A stretch of DNA of 8,747 nt from positions 1 to 8,747 of the forward strand of contig JBNKDD010000239.1 in NCBI GenBank assembly GCA_050288085.1. Direction: 5' to 3'. Positions within the stretch are counted from its first letter, which is position 1; every line of letters begins with the position of its first letter. A program made the translations under genes and the position numbers. This document shows positions 1 through 5,656 of this stretch, piece after piece. The notes beneath the pieces are model-generated. The model ran no database searches. It had not been told where the DNA came from and was given only the letters and a program-made list of their open reading frames with translations. This DNA comes from JBNKDD01 sp050288085 (GTDB lineage: Bacteria; Chloroflexota; Anaerolineae; Aggregatilineales; UBA3940).

Positions 1-197
1 TGCCAACTCTATATGGCGCGACGGCTGAGGATGTGCAGGGCGGTGACTTCTTCGGGCCTGATGGGTTTGGGGAGTGGCGTGGCTATCCTAAGAAAACCCA
101 ATCGAATCGCCGCTCACATGATCGGAAAGTGGCCCGGCGGCTGTGGGAAGTCTCCGAGCAGTTGACCGGGGTGAGCTTCGACGGGCTGAAGACATAA
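1..197 (+). CDS. C-terminal part of an SDR-family oxidoreductase (5' end outside window)
   Basis: The reading frame enters from the left edge (first full codon at base 3) and runs 64 codons to TAA at 195-197. The catalytic Rossmann core lies outside the window, so the assignment rests on similarity to the next gene. Both share the C-terminal signature GYPKK, SRRSHD or NRRSHD, ARRLWEVSEQ and LTGV or MTGV, typical of the roughly 300-residue retinol-dehydrogenase-like short-chain dehydrogenases. It differs downstream of PKK by a few substitutions and has a longer tail (SFDGLKT). The stop overlaps the start of the next gene by one base (TAATG), so the two are almost certainly co-transcribed and translationally coupled. 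It is a probable NAD(P)-dependent cytoplasmic oxidoreductase; the substrate cannot be inferred. Confidence 0.85.
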   Translation, partial: PTLYGATAEDVQGGDFFGPDGFGEWRGYPKKTQSNRRSHDRKVARRLWEVSEQLTGVSFDGLKT

Positions 198-1096
198 TGG
201 CAAAATGGACTGTCAATAACATACCTGACCAGAGCGGCAGGATCGCCATCGTGACCGGGGCCAACAGCGGGATCGGTTATGAAACGGTCCGCGCGTTGGC
301 TCACAAGGGCGCGGCGGTGGTGATGGCCTGCCGTAACCTGGATAAAGCTCAAGCCGCCGCCGGGAAAATCCAGGACGAAAACCCGCTCGGAAGCGTCGAG
401 GTGATCCGGCTTGACCTGTCCGACTTTGCCTCAATCCGCAGCTTTGTCGAGGAATTTCTGGCGACATACTCGCGGCTCGACTTGCTGATCAACAACGCCG
501 GGGTGATGGCGATCCCGGAACGCACCGAAACCAAAGACGGCTTTGAGATGCAGTTCGGGACCAATCACCTGGGGCATTTCATGCTGACAGCATTGCTGAT
601 CGACAGCCTGGTCAAGACGCCGGGGGCGCGGGTGGTGATGGTCAGCAGCGCGGGGCATCTGGCCGCCCAGATGAACTTCGATGATCTGAACGCGGAACAG
701 GCTTACGATCCGATGCAGGTTTACGGTCAGAGCAAGTTAGCAAATCTGCTGTTTGCTTATGAATTGCAGCGGCGCTTTGAAGCTGCCGGTGTCGATACGA
801 TAGCGGTCGGGGCGCATCCTGGCTGGACAGATACCAATCTTCCCCAATACCAGGGTTTCGTCAAGGCGGTTACGCCATTGCTCGGCCAACCACCATCAAT
901 GGGCGCACTGCCGACCTTGTATGGTGCGACAGGGGAGGATATCCAGGGCGGCGATTACCTGGGGCCGCGTGGTTTGTTCGGGTTGGGCGGTTATCCGAAG
1001 AAAGCTCAATCGAGCCGCCGCTCACATGATCGGGAAGACGCCCGGCGGTTGTGGGAAGTCTCCGAGCAGATGACGGGAGTGACCATCAATATATGA
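197..1096 (+). CDS. SDR-family NAD(P)-dependent oxidoreductase, retinol-dehydrogenase-like (299 aa)
   Basis: This is a complete classical short-chain dehydrogenase. The glycine-rich cofactor motif TGANSGIG is at residues 20-27, NNAG at 99-102, the catalytic Ser at 150/151, and YGQSK supplies Tyr176 and Lys180. HPGW follows the active site. The basic residue after strand 2 (ACR, Arg46) favours NADP(H), as known for this family. The length is normal and there is no signal peptide or membrane segment. An in-frame ATG exists at 143, but the ATG at 197 is chosen because it overlaps the stop of the preceding SDR and places the Rossmann fold at the usual distance from the N-terminus. The stop overlaps the next start (ATGA). 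The gene is a tandem paralogue of its upstream neighbour. Members are often annotated as retinol or protochlorophyllide reductase-like, but the substrate is unknown here. Confidence 0.93.
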   Translation: MAKWTVNNIPDQSGRIAIVTGANSGIGYETVRALAHKGAAVVMACRNLDKAQAAAGKIQDENPLGSVEVIRLDLSDFASIRSFVEEFLATYSRLDLLINNAGVMAIPERTETKDGFEMQFGTNHLGHFMLTALLIDSLVKTPGARVVMVSSAGHLAAQMNFDDLNAEQAYDPMQVYGQSKLANLLFAYELQRRFEAAGVDTIAVGAHPGWTDTNLPQYQGFVKAVTPLLGQPPSMGALPTLYGATGEDIQGGDYLGPRGLFGLGGYPKKAQSSRRSHDREDARRLWEVSEQMTGVTINI

Positions 1097-1485
1097 ACCG
1101 GCGAAGCATCTTTCGTGTATACCTGCTGGCGGTGGCGGTTGGGAGTCTGTTCTGGTGGCCGCTGTCGCACTGGTTCTATCCGGGTTGGTATCATACCCTG
1201 CTGGGTTTCGATAGTTATGCTGCGGCCTACGTCAAGGTGATCGGCACGTTGAGCCTGATGCCGGTGCTGGGCATGGTCTTCATCGCGTTGAGGCCGGAAA
1301 AGAACCGCGATTTCTTTGTGGCGCTGCTGGCCTTCTCGGTGTTGATGGCGGGCACCTATGTCTACCTGATCGCTACGGGGGACTTCCCGCCGCTGGAATA
1401 TGTCAACGTTGGCATCATCCTGGGCAACGCAGTGATCCTATCGGCGCTCTATCCATGGCGGGAAGGGGTGGTGCTGCCAGGATAG
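1093..1485 (+). CDS. Small four-helix integral membrane protein (130 aa), unknown function
   Basis: The protein is strongly hydrophobic, with four predicted membrane helices at about residues 7-25, 45-66, 74-92 and 101-121, separated by short charged loops such as LRPEKNRD. No catalytic motif is recognisable. The ATG at 1093 overlaps the SDR stop by four bases (ATGA), which argues for this start over an upstream in-frame ATG at 1051 that would lie inside the SDR gene. The overlap implies translational coupling, so the protein is likely made with the SDR pair. Its overall layout (short N-terminus, first helix, aromatic-rich loop, three further helices) resembles the two small membrane proteins encoded at 3041-3466 and 3626-4075, but real homology was not shown. 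Confidence 0.82.
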   Translation: MNRRSIFRVYLLAVAVGSLFWWPLSHWFYPGWYHTLLGFDSYAAAYVKVIGTLSLMPVLGMVFIALRPEKNRDFFVALLAFSVLMAGTYVYLIATGDFPPLEYVNVGIILGNAVILSALYPWREGVVLPG

Positions 1486-1538
1486 TTTTGCAACAAGATC
1501 TCGCCAGACCTTGCTAAAGGCTTTATCATTCTCCTTTT

Positions 1539-1602
1539 GAGTCCACTAATTACACAAATTTCACGAATGAAGAGATAAGACGTTTGTGTAATTAGTGGAC
1601 TC
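1539..1602. repeat. Perfect 20-bp inverted repeat with 24-nt loop
   Basis: The arms at 1539-1558 and 1583-1602 are exact reverse complements (core GTCCACTAATTACACAAA). The stem is AT-rich and no T-tract follows on either strand, so it is not a typical intrinsic terminator. It sits between the end of the SDR operon and the promoter of the MDR gene, 15 bases upstream of the -35 box. It looks like a dispersed palindromic (REP- or MITE-like) element; a cruciform, attenuator or operator role is also possible. No clear target-site duplication was seen. Confidence 0.85.
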
Positions 1603-1617
1603 TCTTCCCACCACCAT

Positions 1618-1645
1618 TTGACCATTAACCTTCGCGGCTTATAAT
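1618..1645 (+). promoter_or_regulatory. Sigma70-type promoter for the MDR dehydrogenase gene
   Basis: A -35 box TTGACC (1618-1623, five of six consensus bases) and a perfect -10 box TATAAT (1640-1645) are separated by 16 bases. The expected start is near 1652, giving a leader of about 38 nt before the GTG at 1690. AAAGGAG at 1675-1681 is the ribosome binding site. Confidence 0.68.
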
Positions 1646-1689
1646 TGTTGGCGTTGTCTACCCGCTCGATTATCAAAGGAGAATAAGCC

Positions 1690-2925
1690 GTGAAAGCGAT
1701 TCAATTCGAGGTCGCCACAGGCCGCTATTTGTTCGGTACGGCATTAAAGAATGTGGTCCCTGGTATTTTGTGGAGCGGCCTATCCTGCACCCGCTCAGTC
1801 GATGCCCCGGAACCGACCCTGCTCGGCGAGGACTGGGTCAAGGTCAAGACCCGCTACGGCGGCATCTGCGGCACGGATATGAAAACCGTCCACCTGGATA
1901 CCAGCCTGTACTACTCGCCGATCTCTTCCGAAACCTTCATCATGGGCCATGAGAACGTCGGCACGATTGTTGAGGTGGGATCGCAGACCGGTGATTGGCA
2001 GGTCGGCGACCGGGTGGTGATCGAGCCAACGCTGTGGTGCAGACCGCGCGGCTTTGAAGATGGCGGGATGTGCGAGTTCTGTGCGAAGGGTGAGGTGAAT
2101 CGCTGTGTGCGGATCGCCGAGGGGAACCTATCCCCCAGCGTGATGACCGGTTTTTGCACCGAAACCGGCGGCAGTTGGAGTCCCTATTTTCTGGCGCACA
2201 CGTCCCAGCTTTATCGCGTCCCGGATAATGTCAGCGATGAGAACGCGGTGCTGGTCGAGCCGTTTGCCTGCGGTCTGCACGCCGTGCTGCAAGTCCCTCC
2301 GGCTGATGACGAGACGGTGCTGATCATCGGGGCCGGGACGATCGGATTGGTGACCCTGGCCGCTCTGCGCGGGATCGGGTCAAAGGCGCGGGTGATCGTC
2401 ACCGCCCGTTACCCGTTCCAGGCTGAAGCCGCCCGCAAATTAGGAGCGGACGAGGTGGTGCTTGCCGGGCGTGATACGGACACTTTCGCGGCGATTGGTG
2501 AACTGACCGGCGGCCAGGTCAAAAAGCCGATCCTCGGCAAGCGGATCATGATCGGTGGGCCCGACCTGACCTATGAATGTGTAGGCACGGCGGCAACCGT
2601 AGACGACGCACTCCGCGTGACGCGCAACGGCGGGCGGGTGGTGATCGCCGGAGCACCGGGTACGATCAAAGACCTGGATTGGACATCGATGTTTTTCCAG
2701 GAGCTGGCACTCAGCGGGGCGTACATCTATCACCATGCGGAGCAGTATCAAGGCCAGACGCGGAAAACTTACGATGTTGTTTTCGAATTGATGGCAAGCG
2801 GCAAAGTTGATGTGGGGTGGATGGTCACCCATCGCTTTGATCTGGCTGATTACAAACATGCCTTCAAATTGATGGAACAGCGCGGTCAGCACCAGGCGAT
2901 CAAGGGCGTGTTTGAGTTTAACTAG
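1690..2925 (+). CDS. Zinc-dependent MDR-family alcohol/polyol dehydrogenase (411 aa)
   Basis: This is a medium-chain dehydrogenase/reductase. Catalytic zinc ligands are Cys60 (GGICGTD), His87-Glu88 (GHEN) and probably Glu190 (VLVEPFACGLH). A structural-zinc lobe has Cys117, Cys128, Cys131 and Cys139; the first gap is unusually wide (ten residues) compared with the usual two. The Rossmann motif GAGTIG is at 214-219. TAR at the end of the second strand suggests a phosphate-accepting pocket (NADP), but this is inference. The catalytic Cys lies about 20 residues later than in compact MDR enzymes because of an N-terminal extension. The start is GTG at 1690, supported by AAAGGAG eight bases upstream and a strong promoter. 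It is monocistronic and convergent with the next gene. It resembles sorbitol- or threonine-dehydrogenase-like enzymes; the substrate is not determinable. Confidence 0.92.
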   Translation: MKAIQFEVATGRYLFGTALKNVVPGILWSGLSCTRSVDAPEPTLLGEDWVKVKTRYGGICGTDMKTVHLDTSLYYSPISSETFIMGHENVGTIVEVGSQTGDWQVGDRVVIEPTLWCRPRGFEDGGMCEFCAKGEVNRCVRIAEGNLSPSVMTGFCTETGGSWSPYFLAHTSQLYRVPDNVSDENAVLVEPFACGLHAVLQVPPADDETVLIIGAGTIGLVTLAALRGIGSKARVIVTARYPFQAEAARKLGADEVVLAGRDTDTFAAIGELTGGQVKKPILGKRIMIGGPDLTYECVGTAATVDDALRVTRNGGRVVIAGAPGTIKDLDWTSMFFQELALSGAYIYHHAEQYQGQTRKTYDVVFELMASGKVDVGWMVTHRFDLADYKHAFKLMEQRGQHQAIKGVFEFN

Positions 2926-2934
2926 GCCCGATTT

Positions 2935-3016
2935 CAACCCCCCATCCTCGCTATCGCTCGGATTCGCCCCCCTTTGCGAAGGGGGGCAGGCGGCGCGTAG
3001 CGGCGACAGGGGGTTG
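2935..3016. terminator. C/G-rich structured repeat between convergent genes, likely bidirectional terminator
   Basis: There is a perfect 9-bp hairpin at 2966-2987 (GCCCCCCTT, loop TGCG, AAGGGGGGC). It is nested in outer complementary arms CAACCCCC (2935-2942) and GGGGGTTG (3009-3016), with a further CGCTA/TAGCG pair at 2949-2953 and 2998-3002. It lies between the stops of convergent genes at 2925 and 3041, so a shared terminator role is likely. Its multi-arm form also suggests a dispersed intergenic repeat family. No strong T-tract is present. Confidence 0.6.
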
Positions 3017-3040
3017 GTATTGGAAATTGCATTTCCTCAA

Positions 3041-3466
3041 CTATTGACGCATCTCCCGCCGCAAGCCGACATATTGCAATACGGCGAACAGACCGACCAT
3101 ATCACCGAGCACCGCCAGCGACCATTTACCCGCTACGGTCAGCGGCAGCAGTCCGGCAGCCAGGACAATGATGGTGGCGATTACCCAGGCCGTGTTTGAA
3201 CCGATCACGACGTAGGGCAGCCAGTTGGGCATCGGGTCACGCCGCCCGAAGATAAACAGGTCAGCCGCCCACAGCATCACCACGATGCCGGTGATGGCAA
3301 CCGCCAGCGGCGGCAGGCCAACCCATGCGCCGATCCGTTGATTGAAGAGAAGCAGCGCAAACCCCATCACGTCGCAGAAAACCGAATCCGCCAGAATTGC
3401 TGTGCGCAGCAACCTGCGCTTGGCGCTGACATGCCCTAATGCAGTTGTCTGTGCTTGTGTTGTCAT
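3041..3466 (-). CDS. Small four-helix integral membrane protein (141 aa), unknown function
   Basis: A hydrophilic, cytoplasm-like N-terminus of about 22 residues (MTTQAQTTALGHVSAKRRLL) is followed by four probable membrane helices at roughly residues 23-42, 52-70, 84-105 and 113-134, ending in the basic tail GLRREMRQ. No enzymatic motif is visible. The ATG start has AGGAGG seven bases upstream (complement of 3474-3479), a very good ribosome binding site. Upstream lies a regulatory element (3511-3560) shared with the gene at 3626-4075, at almost the same distance from the start, so the two are probably co-regulated as separate transcription units. A structured repeat follows the stop. It is likely a Chloroflexota-type conserved hypothetical protein; the function is unknown. 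Confidence 0.82.
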   Translation of the reverse strand: MTTQAQTTALGHVSAKRRLLRTAILADSVFCDVMGFALLLFNQRIGAWVGLPPLAVAITGIVVMLWAADLFIFGRRDPMPNWLPYVVIGSNTAWVIATIIVLAAGLLPLTVAGKWSLAVLGDMVGLFAVLQYVGLRREMRQ

Positions 3467-3510
3467 GATAAAGCCTCCTGAAAATTAATGAACGTTGGCC
3501 TCATCCTACC

Positions 3511-3560
3511 GTTCAATCAACTGCCGATGGAACCATTTTCACTGCCATCTACTGCCAGTT
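3511..3560 (-). promoter_or_regulatory. Shared upstream element, copy 1: three phased TGGCA half-sites
   Basis: Read on the minus strand, the segment contains TGGCA at 3557-3553, TGGCA at 3547-3543 and CGGCA at 3526-3522. Half-sites are all in direct orientation, spaced 10 and 21 bp, i.e. on one DNA face. The element is 38 of 50 identical to 4121-4170 with no gaps, and weaker similarity extends to 3491. It ends 44 bases before the start of the membrane protein gene. It is best explained as an operator or activator site; the binding protein is not known. Confidence 0.62.
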
Positions 3561-3578
3561 CGCAATTAATTATTCCAG

Positions 3579-3615
3579 GGGGCGATGCAAACCGGAGGTT
3601 TGTCCCAATCGCCCC
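3579..3615 (-). terminator. Hairpin downstream of the 3626-4075 gene
   Basis: The arms GGGGCGAT (3579-3586) and ATCGCCCC (3608-3615) enclose an inner stem CAAACC/GGTTTG (3588-3593, 3597-3602) with a 3-nt loop. It begins ten bases after the stop codon on the minus strand. It shares the 12-bp edge TCGCCCCTACAG (3609-3620) with the hairpin at 4193-4212, so it is a dispersed palindromic repeat serving as a likely terminator. No T-tract follows. Confidence 0.5.
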
Positions 3616-3625
3616 TACAGGTGTG

Positions 3626-4075
3626 TTATGATTTTCGGAAGTGTCGATAGGTTGCTGCCAGCGGGATGCCAAACCCGATCAGGAATCCCAGGTTAAACAG
3701 GGCGTTGAAGATCACCCCGTGTGCCAGCGATGTCCCGGTGTCCAATACAAACCAGGCCGCCATGCTGATCGTAATCGCCGACCAGGCCCAACGTTCCCCG
3801 CGCCGGAAGGGGCCAATCACCAGCCAGCCTATTGTGATCAACCAGCCTGCCATTACTGCACCCAGCAGCCCAAACAGCCAATCCTGATAGGCGAGTTCAG
3901 GGGCGGATAGGGCGGCGTATGCATCGTGCTCAAAGAAGCTGTTATAGGTGAGCGGCCCCAGTGTCGAGTGGAAGACCCCTGGTACGATTACCAGCGCCAA
4001 TCCGAACACCACACCCACAATACAAACTACCAGCAGCCACCGCCACCAGAGGGCGGGAATCGAATTCTCTTTCAT
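3626..4075 (-). CDS. Small four-helix integral membrane protein (149 aa), unknown function
   Basis: Four predicted membrane helices are at about residues 13-32, 65-86, 96-112 and 117-138, with an extended aromatic-rich loop after helix 1 (TYNSFFEHDAYAALSAPE) and a short basic tail (YRHFRKS). The open frame extends 85 codons further upstream, but that part overlaps the neighbouring gene and the shared regulatory element. The ATG at 4075 is chosen because AAGGAG stands nine bases before it (complement of 4085-4090). The layout is like the 130-aa protein at 1093-1485, where a similar Asp-Ser/Ala-Tyr-Ala-Ala motif (FDSYAAAY against HDAYAAL) follows helix 1, hinting at one family. It is preceded by copy 2 of the TGGCA element and followed by a hairpin, so it is probably monocistronic. 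No function can be assigned. Confidence 0.82.
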   Translation of the reverse strand: MKENSIPALWWRWLLVVCIVGVVFGLALVIVPGVFHSTLGPLTYNSFFEHDAYAALSAPELAYQDWLFGLLGAVMAGWLITIGWLVIGPFRRGERWAWSAITISMAAWFVLDTGTSLAHGVIFNALFNLGFLIGFGIPLAATYRHFRKS

Positions 4076-4120
4076 TGATATGCTCTCCTTATGAATGATT
4101 AACTCTGGCTTCAGCTTATC

Positions 4121-4170
4121 GTTCAGGGAACTGCCAATGAAAGGAGATTTACTGCCATCTGGTGCCAGTT
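4121..4170 (-). promoter_or_regulatory. Shared upstream element, copy 2: three phased TGGCA half-sites
   Basis: This is the partner of 3511-3560. On the minus strand TGGCA occurs at 4167-4163, 4157-4153 and 4136-4132, with the same 10- and 21-bp spacing, and the element ends 45 bases upstream of the ATG at 4075. The stretch ACTGCCATCT (4151-4160, + strand) and TGCCAGTT (4163-4170) are identical in both copies, whereas the spacer between sites two and three has diverged, the pattern expected of binding sites under selection. Confidence 0.62.
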
Positions 4171-4192
4171 TGGGGGGTGTAGAGGGGATGGT

Positions 4193-4212
4193 GGGCGAGA
4201 TATATCTCGCCC
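4193..4212 (-). terminator. Perfect 20-nt palindrome downstream of the sensor gene
   Basis: GGGCGAGATA followed by TATCTCGCCC forms an exact palindrome 11 bases past the stop of the 466-aa gene. The adjoining TCGCCCCTACAG (4207-4218) is identical to 3609-3620 beside the other hairpin. It is a probable terminator or dispersed palindromic repeat; no T-tract is seen. Confidence 0.5.
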
Positions 4213-4223
4213 CTACAGAGCGT

Positions 4224-5624
4224 TTATGGTGAATCCATCTGCTCGCGGATGTCCTGGGCGACCAACCTGGCCGCCGCATTTTGCCAGTTGTAGAGCGTGC
4301 GCTCTGGCACCTGGGCCCGGAACCAATCAAGCGCCTGATGCTCCGCCCCGGTCAGATCGCCGTTGGCGGCATAACGACGGCTGTAGGGTCGCAGGCCCCG
4401 GACGTAAATCCAGTGCAGTGCATTGTAAAAGCGCCATTCCTCGGTCGTGCCGAAATCGCCCTGTCCACGCGGTTTGAGCCGGTCTATCGATTCGGTCAGC
4501 ACCATTTTGAGTTCGGCGGCGCGGGCCAGCGTATCCGGCTCGATGCCGCGATCTGCCAATCGATGGTCGATCAGGGGCAGGTGGGTAAGGGGACTTTTTG
4601 CCAGTCGGGGCAGGTCACCCATATAACCCAGCACCCGGCGGGTCAACCGGTCGAACTTATCGGGGTCGATGTTTGCGGCGGCAAGGGTATCATCCACGCG
4701 GGAAGCGGCCTGTGACGCGGCTCTAAGCACATCGCGGCGGGGTACCAATGCCGGAAACGCAGCGAAGGCCAGCCGGTCAAGGGCGGCCTGGATCGGATCG
4801 GACAGCGTCACCAGCAGCACCGCCGATGTGATCAGGGCCAGCAGCAGGATGACCATCGAGAAGGTGATGCCGGTTGCGAGGAACATCACCAGGGCGGCTT
4901 GCCCACCCAGAAAGGCCCCGATTAGCAGGGCGGCATCCAGTGAGCGGATCATATCCGGCAGCAGGACTTCACCCTCATCGGCGGCATCATGCAAGGCGGT
5001 AGCTACTCCCAGCAGCAGCAAATCAACACCCATGCCGGGCAGCAGCAGCGACCGGGGCAGCCAGTCGAGCGGGCTGATTAGCATCCCCACGCCCAACCCA
5101 AAGAACATCAGTCCCAGCAGCAGCAGGTAGAAGGCCCGGCGCGGCTCAACCGCCTTGCGATACCAGATCAGCAGGATAAACGCACCGAGCAGCGGCGGGA
5201 CGATCAGCCCGGCGAAGATCACGCCGAAGGGTGTTATCCCACCCGCAAAGCCAACCGGCAGATCGGCCCCGGCCAGGATCAACAGCAGCATCAGGGTGGC
5301 GGGCAAAAACCCGTTGACCCACAGCCGCCATGCCCATCGGCGGGCGGGTAGATCATCGGGGAGCAGGCGCAGCACCGCCCCGGCCCACAGCAGCGGCGGG
5401 ATCACGATCAGCAGGTTGTGCAGCCGGTCAAACAGCGCGATCAGGCCGTCGGTTGCTGCAACCATGCTCAACGTATCGGCGGCCAGCGACAGGCCGTAGG
5501 CGATCAATCCCCAGCCAGCCAAATGCAGGCGCGTTTTCGATGGGTCACGCATGATCAAATATAGGCCAAGCCACAACGCTATCCCATAGACGACCACCTG
5601 TAAGGTCAGTAAACCAGCAGGCAT
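4224..5624 (-). CDS. Nine-helix membrane protein with C-terminal HTH-like domain, putative membrane sensor/regulator (466 aa)
   Basis: About nine membrane helices occupy residues 5-285; the first seven resemble the 7TM sensory modules found ahead of bacterial histidine kinases. No kinase, GGDEF or phosphatase motif follows. Instead a soluble cytoplasmic part of roughly 180 residues ends with EEWRFYNALHWIYVRGLRPY, an acidic/helical linker, and PERTLYNWQNAAARLVAQDI (residues 440-459). This resembles the HTH-like tail of many Chloroflexota regulators (conserved RTLY/RTFYR plus an A-rich helix), from general family knowledge; no profile search was done. The ATG start has AAAGGAGG upstream (complement of about 5634-5641) and follows the toxin gene by 21 bases, so read-through from it is likely. 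A second, broken copy of the gene's 5' end lies at 6251-6331. It could be a membrane one-component regulator; a role as an ordinary membrane protein is not excluded. Confidence 0.72.
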   Translation of the reverse strand: MPAGLLTLQVVVYGIALWLGLYLIMRDPSKTRLHLAGWGLIAYGLSLAADTLSMVAATDGLIALFDRLHNLLIVIPPLLWAGAVLRLLPDDLPARRWAWRLWVNGFLPATLMLLLILAGADLPVGFAGGITPFGVIFAGLIVPPLLGAFILLIWYRKAVEPRRAFYLLLLGLMFFGLGVGMLISPLDWLPRSLLLPGMGVDLLLLGVATALHDAADEGEVLLPDMIRSLDAALLIGAFLGGQAALVMFLATGITFSMVILLLALITSAVLLVTLSDPIQAALDRLAFAAFPALVPRRDVLRAASQAASRVDDTLAAANIDPDKFDRLTRRVLGYMGDLPRLAKSPLTHLPLIDHRLADRGIEPDTLARAAELKMVLTESIDRLKPRGQGDFGTTEEWRFYNALHWIYVRGLRPYSRRYAANGDLTGAEHQALDWFRAQVPERTLYNWQNAAARLVAQDIREQMDSP

Positions 5625-5656
5625 AATTAATTACCTCCTTTCCATTCAGGTATTTT
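5568..5656. repeat. Direct repeat, inner copy: 5' end of sensor gene
   Basis: This covers the first ~19 codons of the sensor gene, its ribosome binding site, and the last few codons of the toxin gene. It aligns with 6251-6331 at roughly three quarters identity by eye, with a short deletion around the ribosome binding site in the outer copy. Shared blocks include ATCCCATAGACGAC, GTCAGTAAACC and AGGTATTTT. Confidence 0.75.

Noticed and set aside
2440..2937. Minus-strand open frame of 165 codons within the MDR gene
   Set aside because: It is antisense to a well-supported enzyme with intact motifs and shows no recognisable domain.
2912..3199. Plus-strand open frame crossing the MDR stop and the structured repeat
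   Set aside because: It runs through a hairpin repeat and the antisense of a membrane protein gene, with no coding pattern or ribosome binding site.
3511..4170. The pair of similar upstream elements as a two-unit CRISPR or tandem repeat
   Set aside because: Only two copies about 610 bp apart, separated by a gene, with no regular spacers.
4076..4330. 85-codon upstream extension of the membrane protein gene starting at 4330
   Set aside because: It overlaps the 3' end of the sensor gene and the conserved regulatory element, has no membrane-protein character, and a good ribosome binding site precedes the ATG at 4075.
4669..5130. Long plus-strand open frame of 153 codons opposite the sensor gene
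   Set aside because: It is Ser/Arg/Ala-rich low-complexity sequence, as expected from the complement of a GC-rich membrane-protein gene.
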